Positions 17,136 through 29,345 of a stretch of DNA of 64,000 nucleotides are shown here, piece by piece. The DNA comes from Dechloromonas hankyongensis (GTDB lineage Bacteria > Pseudomonadota > Gammaproteobacteria > Burkholderiales > Rhodocyclaceae). The translations under genes and the position numbers were made by a program. Position 1 is the stretch's first letter. Each line of letters starts with the position of its first letter. The stretch covers positions 1 through 64,000 of the forward strand of contig NZ_JAKLTN010000001.1 in assembly GCF_022012295.1 (NCBI RefSeq), given 5' to 3'. The notes below the pieces were generated by a model. That model worked only from the letters and a program-made list of their open reading frames with translations. It was not told where the DNA came from and ran no database searches.

Positions 17136-17785
17136 GCGACAACCCTCCCGTGATCGAGACGCAGCACGTTCGGGTGATAGCGCTCGATCCAGGTCTGGTC
17201 GTGCGTGGCGACCACGACGGTGACGCCGACGCGATGGAAGTCGGCAAAGATTTCGAGGATTTCGGCGGCCGATTCGCTGTCGAGATTGCCGGTCGGCTCG
17301 TCGGCGATCAGCACGGTCGGCCGGTTCACCACGGCGCGGGCGATGGCCAGGCGTTGCTGCTCGCCGCCGGACAGGGCGATCGGATTGGCCTTTTCGCGAG
17401 CCAGCAGGCCGACCTTGTCGAGCGCCGCCTGCGCCCGGCGCACTGCCTCGCGACGCTGCAGACCGGCGATCTGCAGCGGCAACAACACGTTGTCGAGGGC
17501 GCAGCGGTCGAACAGCAGCTTCTGGTCCTGGAAAACCAGGCCGAAGTGCCGGCGCACGTGCGGCATGGCACTGCGGCGCAGAGCGGTCAGGTTCTGGCCA
17601 TTGACCACCAGGCTGCCGGCCGTCGGCCGTTCGATGGTGGACACCAGCTTGACCAGCGTCGTCTTGCCGGCGCCGGAATGGCCGGTAATCAGCACCATCT
17701 GTCCGGCCTCGATGCGGAAGCTGACATCGCGGACGGCTTCGAGGCCACCCGGATAGCGCTTGGTCAGATTGCTGGCTTCAATCAT
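17132..17785 (-). CDS. ftsE: Cell division ATP-binding protein FtsE
   Basis: A 217-residue ABC ATPase that partners FtsX. Walker A is GHSGAGKTT (near residue 36), the signature is LSGGEQQRLAIARA, and Walker B is VLIADEPTGNLDS. The length and the motif FGLVFQDQKLLFDR are typical of FtsE. ATG at 17785 begins MIEASNLTKRYPGG. It lies 49 bp downstream of ftsY in the same orientation, giving the classic ftsY-ftsE-ftsX order. Confidence 0.95.
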   Translation of the reverse strand: MIEASNLTKRYPGGLEAVRDVSFRIEAGQMVLITGHSGAGKTTLVKLVSTIERPTAGSLVVNGQNLTALRRSAMPHVRRHFGLVFQDQKLLFDRCALDNVLLPLQIAGLQRREAVRRAQAALDKVGLLAREKANPIALSGGEQQRLAIARAVVNRPTVLIADEPTGNLDSESAAEILEIFADFHRVGVTVVVATHDQTWIERYHPNVLRLDHGRVVA

Positions 17786-17834
17786 TTTGGTTGTTAGCTG
17801 TTGGATGTCAGGAGCTAGAGGAGGAAGACCTGCT

Positions 17835-18821
<987 letters not shown>

Positions 18822-18952
18822 GGGGAAGTTGGTCTCAAGCCTTGCTGACAGGCGGACGGCAAGCCGTTAAGATGCCGTTCGGTTGGATGCAAAATCAGCC
18901 ACAAATTCTAGCAGAAAGCCCCCGCTCACACGCCCCCTTCGCCCCACTCGCC

Positions 18953-20311
18953 ATGCGCCTCAAATACCTGCTCTCTGTCTTGCTCGCGGCCGGACTGTCC
19001 ACCGCCGCCCTCGCCAATCCCTTCGAGACCACGCTGAAGAACGGCCTGCGCATCATCGTCAAGGAAGACCATCGCGCCCCGACCGCCGTGCAGATGGTGT
19101 GGTACCGCATCGGCAGCATGGATGAAGTCGATGGCGCCTCCGGCGTCGCCCATGTGCTCGAGCACATGATGTTCAAGGGCACGCCCAGCGTCGGCCCCGG
19201 CGAATTCAACAAGCGCGTCGCCGCCGCCGGCGGCAGGGACAACGCCTTCACCAGCCGCGACTACACCGCCTACTTCCAGCAGATTCCCAAGGAAAAGCTG
19301 GGCGACATGATGCAGCTCGAAGCCGACCGCATGCGCCACCTGAATGTCGATGCCAAGGAATTCGAGCAGGAAATCAAGGTCGTCATGGAAGAGCGCCGCA
19401 TGCGCACCGACGACAGCCCGCAGGCCAAGCTGTTCGAGCAGATGAACGCCGTCGCCTTCCAGGCCCATCCGTATCGCCGGCCGATCATCGGCTGGATGAA
19501 CGACCTGGAAACGATGACCGCCGCCGACGCCAAGGCCTGGTACGACACCTGGTACGTGCCGAACAACGCCTACGTCGTGATCACCGGCGACGTCGACCAC
19601 AAGGAAGTTTTTGCCCTCGCCGAGAAATACTACGGCCCGCTCGAAGGCCGCGCCCTGCCGGCGCGCCGCCAGCAGATCGAGCCGAAGCAGGAAGGCGCCC
19701 GCCGCGTCACCGTCAAGGCACCGGCCGAACTGCCGGTGCTGATCATGGGCTACAAGGCCCCCATTCTGCGCGATGTGGAGAAGGACAGCGATCCGTACGC
19801 CCTGGAAATGCTCGGCGCCATCCTCGACGGCCACGATGCTGCCCGCTTCAACAAGAAACTGGTGCGTGAGGACAAGGTCGCCCTGTCGGCCGGCATCGAC
19901 TACGACAACACGGCGCGCGGCCCCGGCATGCTTTACCTGCACGGCACACCGGCGGAAGGCAAGACGGTGGCCGACCTCGAAGCCGCCCTGCGGGCCGAAA
20001 TCGTCCGCGTCCAGCAGGACGGCGTTTCCGCCGCCGAACTGAAGCGGGCCAAGGCGCAGCTGATCGCCGGCGAGGTGTATAAGAAAGATTCGATGTTCGG
20101 CCAGACCATGGAAATCGGCCAGATCGAATCGGCCGGCCTGCCCTACCAGAAGCTGGACCGCATGCTGGACAAGCTGCAGCAGGTCACCGCCGCGCAGGTC
20201 CAGGCGGTCGCCAAGAAGTATTTCGACGACGACGCGCTGACCGTCGGCGTCCTCGACCCGCAACCGCTCGACGGCAAGCCGCGCCGCCCGGCCGTCGCCA
20301 CCCGCCACTGA
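18953..20311 (+). CDS. M16 family zinc metallopeptidase (active subunit)
   Basis: A 452-residue periplasmic peptidase of the pitrilysin/insulinase (M16B) type. It has a signal peptide (AAGLSTAALA) and the inverted zinc motif HVLEH with the downstream Glu in EQEIKVVMEERR. It pairs with the next gene, whose product lacks the zinc motif. The start at 18953 is chosen for the signal peptide. Its stop overlaps the partner's ATG by one base. Such pairs form a heterodimeric peptidase; the substrate in this organism is unknown. Confidence 0.92.
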   Translation: MRLKYLLSVLLAAGLSTAALANPFETTLKNGLRIIVKEDHRAPTAVQMVWYRIGSMDEVDGASGVAHVLEHMMFKGTPSVGPGEFNKRVAAAGGRDNAFTSRDYTAYFQQIPKEKLGDMMQLEADRMRHLNVDAKEFEQEIKVVMEERRMRTDDSPQAKLFEQMNAVAFQAHPYRRPIIGWMNDLETMTAADAKAWYDTWYVPNNAYVVITGDVDHKEVFALAEKYYGPLEGRALPARRQQIEPKQEGARRVTVKAPAELPVLIMGYKAPILRDVEKDSDPYALEMLGAILDGHDAARFNKKLVREDKVALSAGIDYDNTARGPGMLYLHGTPAEGKTVADLEAALRAEIVRVQQDGVSAAELKRAKAQLIAGEVYKKDSMFGQTMEIGQIESAGLPYQKLDRMLDKLQQVTAAQVQAVAKKYFDDDALTVGVLDPQPLDGKPRRPAVATRH

Positions 20312-21608
20312 TGAAAACAGCCATGAAAAGACTGATTGCAGCAGCCTTCGCCCTCCTGTTAGCCCAAACCGTGCTGGCCGGGGTCAAGATCGAGCACTGG
20401 GTGTCGCCCTCCGGCGCCCGCGTCTATTTCGTCGAAAGCCGCGTCCTGCCCATGCTCGACGTGCAGGTCGATTTCGCCGCCGGTTCGATGTTCGACCCGG
20501 AAGGCAAGGCCGGCCTCGCCGCGCTGACCCGCTCCATTCTCGACAACGGGGCCGGCAAGCGGGATGAAACCGCCATTGCCGAACAGCTCGCCGACATCGG
20601 CGCCAATCTCGGCGGCGGCGCCGACACCGACCGCGCCAGCGTTTCGTTGCGCACCCTGTCGGCCCGCGACAAGCGCGATACGGCACTGGCCATCCTCAAA
20701 GACGTGCTGCAGGCGCCGCATTTCGATGCCGCCGTTCTGGAGCGCGAAAAGGCCAACACCATTGCCAGCCTGAAGGAAGCGATGACCCGTCCCGACAGCA
20801 TCGCTGGCAAGGCCTTCTGGGCCGCCATGTACCCGAACCACCCCTACGGCAGGCAGGCGACACCGGAAAGCGTCGCGACGCTGACCCGTGACGATCTCGT
20901 CGCCTTCCACGCCCGCTACTACGGTGGTGCCAATGCCAGCATCACGCTGGTTGGTGACCTGTCGCGCCAGGATGCCGAGAAAATCGCCGAAGCGCTAAGC
21001 AGCGGCCTGCCGAAGAACGACAAGGCGGCCCTGCCCGCCGTCCCGCAGGCGCCGAAGGCGGCCCTGGTCCAGCTGCCCCATCCCGCCACCCAGGCGCACG
21101 TTTATATCGGCATGCCGGCCATCGAGCGCGGCGACCCCGATTTCTTCCCGCTGCTCGTCGGCAACTACTCGCTGGGCGGCGGCGGCTTCGTTTCCCGGCT
21201 GATGAAGGAAGTCCGCGATAAACGCGGCTACGCCTACAGCGTCTACAGCTACTTCGCCCCGCTGCGCCAGCCCGGCCCGTTCCAGATCGGGCTGCAGACC
21301 AAGCGCTCGCAGGCCAAGGATGCGATCAAGGTGGCCCGCGACATCCTCGACGGCTTCCTGAAGGACGGCCCGAGCGACGAGGAACTGGCCGCCGCCAAGG
21401 CCAACCTGACCGGCAGCTTCCCGCTGCGCCTGGACAGCAACAAGAAAATCCTGGAAAACGTCGCCACCATCGGCTTCTTCAGCCTGCCGCTCGACTATCT
21501 CGACCAGTACCAGGCCAAGGTGCAGGCGGTCACCGCCGCCGAGATCAAGGCCGCCTTCGCCCGTCGCGTCCGGCCGGAAAACCTAGTCACGGTGACGGTG
21601 GCAGCCGA

Positions 21609-21612
<4 letters not shown>
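20311..21612 (+). CDS. M16 family peptidase, non-catalytic partner
   Basis: A 433-residue protein with a signal peptide (LIAAAFALLLAQTVLA) and the M16 fold. At the place of the HxxEH zinc motif it has LAALTRSILDNG, so it cannot bind zinc. It keeps the C-terminal substrate-binding Arg-Tyr region (KRGYAYSVYSYF). It most likely completes the chamber formed with the preceding active subunit. Translation may start at 20311 or at the ATG at 20323. Its stop overlaps the TTG start of rsmD. Confidence 0.9.
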
Positions 21613-22917
<1,305 letters not shown>

Positions 22918-22934
22918 GCGCCTCCCGCTCCCAT

Positions 22935-22963
22935 AAAAAACCCGCGAATTTCGCGGGTTTTTT
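22935..22963. terminator. Bidirectional rho-independent terminator
   Basis: AAAAAACCCGCGAA followed by its complement TTCGCGGGTTTTTT forms a hairpin flanked by A- and T-runs, between the convergent ferredoxin and dynamin-like genes. It should stop transcription from both sides. Confidence 0.9.
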
Positions 22964-22997
22964 ATTGCTCCGAATTCGGGCAGCACTCGGCGGAAGC

Positions 22998-24947
22998 TCA
23001 GGCCGCCTGCAACTCCCGTTCGCCGAGCGGCACCAGCATTTCCTGCACGCGGCCGATGATTTCCTCCAGCGCCTCGATCTGCTGCAACAGGTTTTTCTCG
23101 ACGCCATCGAGTTCGGCAATGCGGTCCTCCAGTGTGTCGGTGGCCTGGTGGATACGCTTGATGCTTTCGAGACGGCGCTTCAACTGGATCTGGTGTTCGC
23201 GGACCTGGGTTTCCATCGGCGCCATGACGGCGCGCAACCAGACCTCGGCGTCGCGGTTGGCATGTTCGAAGGCGCGGCGCACCTGGACCGCCACTTCCTC
23301 GAAAAACTTTTGCGTGATGTTCTTCTTGTCATGGGTCATCAGGCTGAGCATGGTGTTCAGGTGGTCGTTGCACCACGCCTGCAGACGGTCCAGCTCCTTC
23401 TCGTAGCGCAGCAGCGAAAAACTGGTCGGCGCACCGAGCTTCAGGCCGTGCTCGACGGCGAACTTCTTGTACACCGCCTCCATCATGGCCAGAATTTCGC
23501 CGATTTCGCCGTTCGACTTGGTCAAAGCCTCGCGTGAACGGGTAAAGAAATTGGCCATCGCGTCGGACAGCGTCTTGGAAAACACCGCCTCGTCCATGGT
23601 CGTCCGCGTTTCGTGCGTCAATTGGCGCAGGACATCGAGCCCGAGATGGCCGAACAGGTTGTTGGTCAAGGTCGAGAACACGCTGCGCACGGCGTAGTAG
23701 CGCTGCAGGCCGGACTCGAACTCCTCCTTTTCGGCCCGCACCTTGCCCATCATGTATTCGACGACACCCTTGTTCTTGCCGCGCAACTCGGTCAGCTCAG
23801 TCAGTTGCTCGCGCAGGCCGTTCAGCCGCGAATCGAGCAGGCTGCGCACGCGGCGGCTGACATCGCCGAATTCGCCTTCCGTGCTGTCGCAGACGATCTC
23901 GCGCTTGGCCGGAATCAGTTCCTTGGAGAGCGCCGACTCGAGCAGCGGCAGACGGCTTTTCTCGAGCAGGGCGGCATCGCCGTTGATCTTGGCGACCAGC
24001 CCCTTCTGGGCAGAAACCGGGAAGACCTGGCCGGCCGGCAATTCCAGCACATTGGCACTGGCCTCTACCTGGCGTGCGATTTCGGCGTCGATTTCCTCCT
24101 GGGTCTTCAACTCGTCCCATTGGCCGTCGATCTTGTTCAGGACGACCATGCGGCCGCGCTTGGCGACACCGCCACCGCAGATATGCTCGCGCCAGATGGC
24201 CATGTCCGACTGCGTCACGCCAGTATCGGCGGCCAGGATGAAGAGCACGGCATGGGCATTGGGCAACAGCGACAGGGTCAGCTCCGGCTCAGCGCCGATG
24301 GCGTTGAGGCCCGGCGTATCGAGGATGACCAGGCCCTGCTTGAGCAGGGGATGCGGGAAATTGATCATGGCGTGGCGCCAGCGCGGCACCTCGACCAGGC
24401 CATCGTCGCCGACGCTATATAGGTCGATCTGCTCCTGGCCGACCGCGAAGCCGAGGCGCGAGGCCTCGGCCGGCGTTACGCGGGTCGTCTCGCTGACATG
24501 GCGCAGAGCATCCTGCATGGCATCCGGCGATTCGGTATCGAGCGCCACCAGGGTCCATTCATCCGGGAAGCGCTTGTACTCGCTGACGCTGGAATTGGAC
24601 GAGCGCGTCTGGATGGGCAACAGTTCGATGCTCGGCGGCTTGTTGCTGTCGAACAGCAGTTCGGTCGGGCACATCGTGGTGCGGCCGGCCGACGACGGCA
24701 ACATGCGGTTGCCGTAATCGGCGAAGAAGATGGCATTGATCAGTTCCGACTTGCCGCGCGAAAACTCAGCGACAAAGGCCACATTCAAGCGGTCTTCGCG
24801 CAAGCGCTCGAGCATCTGCGTCAGGCGCAGATCGCTCTGCGCATCGGCAAGTTCGTTCTGGCTCAGCCATGTCTGCAGCTCGCCGATATGGGCGGCAAGG
24901 CGCGAACGCCAGGCAGAATAGGCGGCAAATTGATCGGCCAGCGACAT
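22998..24947 (-). CDS. Dynamin-family GTPase
   Basis: A 649-residue large GTPase of the bacterial dynamin type. G1 is AEFSRGKSELINAIFF (residues about 56-70, with Ala in place of the usual first Gly), G3 is DTPGLNAIG and G4 is NKID. The long C-terminal part is helical and ends in a coiled coil (about 590-640). The family remodels or repairs membranes. It stands as a single gene, unlike paired bacterial dynamins, and is followed by a terminator. ATG at 24947 is preferred over a TTG at 24980. Confidence 0.85.
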   Translation of the reverse strand: MSLADQFAAYSAWRSRLAAHIGELQTWLSQNELADAQSDLRLTQMLERLREDRLNVAFVAEFSRGKSELINAIFFADYGNRMLPSSAGRTTMCPTELLFDSNKPPSIELLPIQTRSSNSSVSEYKRFPDEWTLVALDTESPDAMQDALRHVSETTRVTPAEASRLGFAVGQEQIDLYSVGDDGLVEVPRWRHAMINFPHPLLKQGLVILDTPGLNAIGAEPELTLSLLPNAHAVLFILAADTGVTQSDMAIWREHICGGGVAKRGRMVVLNKIDGQWDELKTQEEIDAEIARQVEASANVLELPAGQVFPVSAQKGLVAKINGDAALLEKSRLPLLESALSKELIPAKREIVCDSTEGEFGDVSRRVRSLLDSRLNGLREQLTELTELRGKNKGVVEYMMGKVRAEKEEFESGLQRYYAVRSVFSTLTNNLFGHLGLDVLRQLTHETRTTMDEAVFSKTLSDAMANFFTRSREALTKSNGEIGEILAMMEAVYKKFAVEHGLKLGAPTSFSLLRYEKELDRLQAWCNDHLNTMLSLMTHDKKNITQKFFEEVAVQVRRAFEHANRDAEVWLRAVMAPMETQVREHQIQLKRRLESIKRIHQATDTLEDRIAELDGVEKNLLQQIEALEEIIGRVQEMLVPLGERELQAA

Positions 24948-25014
24948 GTGTGTATTCCCGGATACTGACGGAATATTCAATCTAGCATAAAAAACAGGGG
25001 CTTGCAGTAACCAA

Positions 25015-25848
25015 TTAATGCTGGCACCCAGGACAATAATAGGTGCTGCGCCCGGCCTGGCGAATTTGTTTGATCACCCCGCCGCAGCGCAAGCAGGGTA
25101 GGCCGGCCCGGTCGTACACCCCGGCCTGGATCTGGAAACACCCCGCCCCGCCGTCGCTGTGCACATAATCGCGGATGCTGCTGCCGCCGGCCGCGATGGC
25201 ATCCGACAGCGTGGCACGGATGGCCGGCACCAGCACCTCGTAGCGCGCCCGACTGATCCGGTTGGCCGCCCGCAGCGGCGAGATGCCGGCCCGGAACAGG
25301 CTTTCCGACGCGTAGATATTGCCGATGCCGACCACCAGATGGCTGTCCATCAGGGTCGGCTTGATCGGCCCGCCGCGCCGGGCAATGGCATCGAACAGCC
25401 AATCCGGAGTGAACAGGTCGGACAGCGGCTCCACCCCCTGCGTCGCCAGCAGGGTATGCAGCTCCGCCGACTCGGGCGGCCCCGGCTGCCACAGCACGAC
25501 CCCGAAGCGGCGTGGATCGGCAAAACGCAGTATCTGGGTGGGCAGGACCAGGTCGAAATGATCGTGCTTTTCCGCCGGCAGATCGGGCGGCACGAAACGC
25601 AGGTTGCCCGACATGCCCAGATGGATGATCAGGCTGCCCTCGACTCCGTCCTTCCGGCAGTCGATCAACAGGTATTTGGCACGGCGGCGCACGGCGACGA
25701 TGCGGCACCCCGGCAACAACTCAAGCAGTTCGCGCGGAATCTCCTGGCGCAATTTTGGCACCCTGATCACTCCGCCCACCACCGCCTGCCCGAGCAACTC
25801 CGGCTCGATACCGCGACGACAGACTTCCACCTCCGGCAACTCCGGCAT
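25015..25848 (-). CDS. mutM: Formamidopyrimidine-DNA glycosylase
   Basis: MutM (Fpg) removes 8-oxoguanine and formamidopyrimidines from DNA and nicks the strand. The 277-residue protein begins MPELPEVE, with catalytic Pro2 and Glu3, and has the loop GIGNIYASESLF. It ends in the zinc finger CLRCGG ... YYCPGCQ. It lies downstream of and divergent from the TPR gene. The Nudix protein at 3.8 kb may act on the same oxidised base in the nucleotide pool. Confidence 0.96.
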   Translation of the reverse strand: MPELPEVEVCRRGIEPELLGQAVVGGVIRVPKLRQEIPRELLELLPGCRIVAVRRRAKYLLIDCRKDGVEGSLIIHLGMSGNLRFVPPDLPAEKHDHFDLVLPTQILRFADPRRFGVVLWQPGPPESAELHTLLATQGVEPLSDLFTPDWLFDAIARRGGPIKPTLMDSHLVVGIGNIYASESLFRAGISPLRAANRISRARYEVLVPAIRATLSDAIAAGGSSIRDYVHSDGGAGCFQIQAGVYDRAGLPCLRCGGVIKQIRQAGRSTYYCPGCQH

Positions 25849-25948
25849 TGCTTGTCCCTCCGGGCAAACCTCAATAACATCACAAACTAATCGAATTTTA
25901 TGCGTTCCAATGCATAAGATTTGTGCCAACCTCGATCGAAAGCCGTCC

Positions 25949-27685
25949 ATGCAACCGAAGTTCCTCGCCGCCGCCCTCACCCTTGCCCTGGGCTTGACCC
26001 ACGGCGGACTCGGCCAGGCTGCCGGAGACCCACCGGCCCGCGCCACTGGCAAACGCCCAGCGGCGGCGCAAGCGCCGGCACCGGCGTCAGCCTCGTCCGA
26101 GGACGTCCTGGCCCGTACGGTATTCCAGGCATTGGTCGGCGAATTCGCACTGCAACGCGGCGATGCCAAACTGGGCTCCGATGCCTGGGCCGACCTCGCC
26201 GTGCGTACCCGCGACCCCAAGGTCATCGCCCGGGCCACCGAAGTCGCCGGCTTCGCCAGCCAATACGACCGCGCTCTGGAACTGTCGAAACTGTGGCTGG
26301 AGGTCGAACCGAATTCGGTACCGGCCAAGCAGGCGCAGTCGTCGCTGCTGGTCATGGCCAACCGCCTCGACGACCTGGCGCCGCAACTGGCCGCCCTGCT
26401 CGAACAGGACAAGCCGAACGCCGGTGGCAATCTGTTGCACCTCAACCGCATGCTGGGCAAGGTCAATGACAAGAAAGCCGTGCAAAGCCTGATCGACAAG
26501 GTTGCCGCCCCGTACGACAACCTGCCCGAGGCGCATTTCGCCATGGCCCAGGCCGCCGCCAGCGCCGGGGACAATCTGCGTGCCCTGACCGAAACCGAGA
26601 AATCCCTGCAATTGCGCCCGGGCTGGGAAACCGCCGCCATCGCCCGCGCCCAGCTCCAGGCCCGCCAATCGGCCCAGACCGCCGTCGACAGCCTGACCGA
26701 TTTCGTCGGCCACAATCCGAACGCCAACGACGCCCGCCTGACCCTGGCCCGCCTGCTGATCAGCGAAAAGCGCTACGACGAGGCGCGCCGCCACTTCGAC
26801 CAATTGATCGCCAGCAACCCGGACAATCCGGAAGTGATCTATCCGGTCGCCATGCTTGCCTTGCAGCAAGGTGACCTGACCACCGGCCGCATCCAGCTCG
26901 AACACCTGCTGAAAACCGATTTCCCGGACAAGAGCACTATTCATTTCTTCCTCGGCCAGCTCGACCAGGAACAGAAAAAGCCGGAAGCCGCCCTCGCACA
27001 TTATCGCCAGGTCACCGCCGGCGAACAGTATGTCGCCGCCCGTTCGCGGGCATCGCAGATCCTGATGCAACAGGGCAAGACCGACGAAGCGCGCGCCTTG
27101 CTGCGCGACACGCGCACCAGCACGCCGGCCGAGCGTACCCAGCTGGTGCTGGCCGAATCGCAATTGCTGCGCGATGCCGGTCGCCACAGCGAAGCCTACA
27201 TCGCCCTCGACCGCGCCCTGGCTGCCCAGCCGAACGACACGGAACTGCTCTACGAGGCAGCGCTGACAGCCGAACGCATCGGCAAGACCGACGCCCTGGA
27301 AGCTCACCTCAAGCACCTGCTCGCCCTCAAGCCGGATCATGCCCACGCCCTGAACGCCTTCGGCTACTCCCTGGCCGAACGCAACATCCGTCTGCCGGAA
27401 GCCCAGGAACTGATCGCCAAGGCACTAACGCTGGCACCGGAAGACCCCTTCATCATGGACAGCATGGGCTGGGTGCTCTATCGCCAGGGCAAGCTGCCCG
27501 AAGCCTTGCAGACGCTGGAAAAGGCGTACCGAATCAAGACCGACCCGGAAATTGCCGCCCACCTCGGTGAAGTGCTGTGGACCCTGGAGCGCAAGGACGA
27601 AGCGCGGCGCATCCTGCTCGAAGCCTACAAGGCGCATCCCGACAACGAAGCGCTGGCCGGCACCGTCAAGAAACTGCTGCCCTGA
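25949..27685 (+). CDS. Exported tetratricopeptide-repeat protein
   Basis: A 578-residue protein with a signal peptide (to about residue 25), an Ala/Pro-rich linker and then TPR-like helical repeats over its full length, clearest near the C-terminus (HALNAFGYSLAERNIRLPEA, DSMGWVLYRQGKLPEALQ). A homologue commonly precedes lolB in Betaproteobacteria. Its partner is not known, but the linkage with lolB suggests an outer-membrane lipoprotein role. A start at 25910 would add 13 residues; 25949 is chosen because it opens a normal signal peptide. Its stop overlaps lolB by one base. Confidence 0.85.
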   Translation: MQPKFLAAALTLALGLTHGGLGQAAGDPPARATGKRPAAAQAPAPASASSEDVLARTVFQALVGEFALQRGDAKLGSDAWADLAVRTRDPKVIARATEVAGFASQYDRALELSKLWLEVEPNSVPAKQAQSSLLVMANRLDDLAPQLAALLEQDKPNAGGNLLHLNRMLGKVNDKKAVQSLIDKVAAPYDNLPEAHFAMAQAAASAGDNLRALTETEKSLQLRPGWETAAIARAQLQARQSAQTAVDSLTDFVGHNPNANDARLTLARLLISEKRYDEARRHFDQLIASNPDNPEVIYPVAMLALQQGDLTTGRIQLEHLLKTDFPDKSTIHFFLGQLDQEQKKPEAALAHYRQVTAGEQYVAARSRASQILMQQGKTDEARALLRDTRTSTPAERTQLVLAESQLLRDAGRHSEAYIALDRALAAQPNDTELLYEAALTAERIGKTDALEAHLKHLLALKPDHAHALNAFGYSLAERNIRLPEAQELIAKALTLAPEDPFIMDSMGWVLYRQGKLPEALQTLEKAYRIKTDPEIAAHLGEVLWTLERKDEARRILLEAYKAHPDNEALAGTVKKLLP

Positions 27686-28254
27686 TGTCGCGCTTATTTC
27701 TGGCGCTGGCCTTCGGCCTGCTGGCCGCCTGCGCCAGCGTGCCGCGCGCCGCCCTGGCGCCGCGCGACGACGTGCGCAATTTCTCGCTGGACGCCCGGTT
27801 CGCCCTGCGCGCCACGCTGCCCGGCCAGAGCGCACAGAGCTCGGGCGGCCGCCTGACCTGGACGCACCAGCACGACAGCGACCGCATCCTGGTCGCCAAT
27901 CCGCTCGGCTACGGCGTAGCCGAAATCGACGCCAGCCCGACGATCTCCAGGCTGCGTACTGCTGATGGCAAAGAGCGCGAATCGGGCGACCCGGATGCCC
28001 TGATCGAGGACGTCACCGGACTGCGCCTGCCCGTCGCCCGCCTGCCCGGCTGGCTGCTCGGCCGGGCCGGCAGCAACGCCCGCATCGCCGCCGATGCCCT
28101 GGGCCGCCCCGGCCAACTGCGCGAAGCCGGCTGGCAAGTCGATTATTTTTACGACGACGAGCGCCCGACCGCCTTGCCGGCCCGCCTGACCATCAGCCGC
28201 CCCGGCGAACTGGAATTGAAGCTGCGCATCGAGGAATGGAGAGAAACTCCGTGA
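27685..28254 (+). CDS. lolB: Outer-membrane lipoprotein LolB
   Basis: LolB receives lipoproteins from LolA and inserts them into the outer membrane. The 189-residue product has a lipobox (LLAAC, Cys at about 16), a family block FSLDARFALRA and the C-terminal WQVDYFYDDE. The hydrophobic insertion loop is around LPVARLPGWLLG. It lies between the TPR gene and ispE, overlapping both, the typical arrangement. Confidence 0.92.
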   Translation: MSRLFLALAFGLLAACASVPRAALAPRDDVRNFSLDARFALRATLPGQSAQSSGGRLTWTHQHDSDRILVANPLGYGVAEIDASPTISRLRTADGKERESGDPDALIEDVTGLRLPVARLPGWLLGRAGSNARIAADALGRPGQLREAGWQVDYFYDDERPTALPARLTISRPGELELKLRIEEWRETP

Positions 28255-29099
28255 ATCGCCGGACCTGGGACAGCGACTGGCCTGCCCCCGCCAAACTGAA
28301 TCTCTTCCTGCATGTCGTCGGCCGGCGCGTTGACGGCTATCACTTGCTGCAGACTGTCTTCCGTTTCATCGACCGCGCCGACACGCTGCATTTCGCGCCG
28401 CGCACCGACGACGACATCGTGCTCGCCACCCCCATCCCCGGCGTGCCGGCGGACAGCGACCTGACCGTCCGTGCCGCCCGCCTGTTGCAGCAAGCCACCG
28501 GCTGCCGGCAGGGCGCCACCATCCACCTCGCCAAGCAACTGCCGATGGGCGGCGGTCTGGGCGGCGGCTCGTCCGACGCGGCGACCGTGCTGCTCGCCCT
28601 CAACCACCTGTGGCAAACCGGCCTTACCCGCCCGCAACTGGAACAGCTCGGCCTGACGCTGGGCGCCGACGTGCCGGTCTTCGTGCATGGCCGCAGCACC
28701 TTTGCCGAGGGCATCGGCGAAGCCTTCACCGATATCGAACTACCGACGGAAAGCTATCTGGTCCTCCATCCCGACGTCCATGTGCCGACCGCCGCCATCT
28801 TCGGCGCCCCCGAACTGAAGCGCGACACGCCGGCCATCCTTCCCGGAGACTGGCGGCACGGCGACGGGCACAACGATCTGGAAACCGTCGCCTGTGCCAA
28901 GTTCCCCGCCGTCGCCGCGGCCTTGGCCTGGCTGAAGACGAAAGCCCCACACGCCATGATGACTGGCTCCGGCGCCTGTGTCTTCGCCGGATTCCCCCGG
29001 CGCAGCGAGGCTGAAGCGGCCCTGGCGGCACTGCCCGCTGGCCTGCGCGGCTGGGTCGCCGACGGCCTGCCGGCCCATCCGCTGGCAGAAATTGAATAA
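28251..29099 (+). CDS. ispE: 4-diphosphocytidyl-2-C-methyl-D-erythritol kinase
   Basis: IspE phosphorylates CDP-methylerythritol in the MEP isoprenoid pathway. The 282-residue GHMP kinase has the N-terminal WPAPAKLNLFLHV, ATP loop LPMGGGLGGGSSDAA and C-terminal MTGSGACVF. The GTG at 28251 overlaps the lolB stop (GTGA) and has a GGAGAG site at good spacing, so it is preferred to the ATG at 28236. The tRNA-Gln and prs follow. Confidence 0.94.
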   Translation: MNRRTWDSDWPAPAKLNLFLHVVGRRVDGYHLLQTVFRFIDRADTLHFAPRTDDDIVLATPIPGVPADSDLTVRAARLLQQATGCRQGATIHLAKQLPMGGGLGGGSSDAATVLLALNHLWQTGLTRPQLEQLGLTLGADVPVFVHGRSTFAEGIGEAFTDIELPTESYLVLHPDVHVPTAAIFGAPELKRDTPAILPGDWRHGDGHNDLETVACAKFPAVAAALAWLKTKAPHAMMTGSGACVFAGFPRRSEAEAALAALPAGLRGWVADGLPAHPLAEIE

Positions 29100-29127
29100 A
29101 AGGCTGGATTTCCCGAAACGAGTCCTG

Positions 29128-29133
29128 TATTAT
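29128..29133 (+). promoter_or_regulatory. Possible -10 box before tRNA-Gln
   Basis: TATTAT is followed by a GC-rich discriminator (CGCGCC), which is usual for stable-RNA promoters under stringent control. I could not place a convincing -35 element at 16-18 bp, so support is limited. Confidence 0.35.
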
Positions 29134-29173
29134 TCGCGCCTCGCTTGGACGCGAACCCGTTCAAGTGACCCGC

Positions 29174-29250
29174 TGGGGAGTCGCCAAGTTGGTCAAGGCA
29201 CCGGATTTTGATTCCGGCATTCGAAGGTTCGAATCCTTCTTCCCCAGCCA
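29174..29250 (+). tRNA. tRNA-Gln (anticodon TTG)
   Basis: Acceptor arm TGGGGAG pairs with TTCCCCA, followed by discriminator G and an encoded CCA. The anticodon stem CCGGA/TCCGG holds loop TTTTGAT, giving anticodon UUG. The T arm contains GGTTCGAATCC. It lies between ispE and prs, as in many Betaproteobacteria. Confidence 0.96.
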
Positions 29251-29345
29251 AGCTTCCTTCGGGCAGGTCGTCAAAAGCCTGCCCGATTTTCATTGTGGCG
29301 GGCGAAAATGCAATGCGCATGCATCGAGTCCGAAGGAATGTGGAA

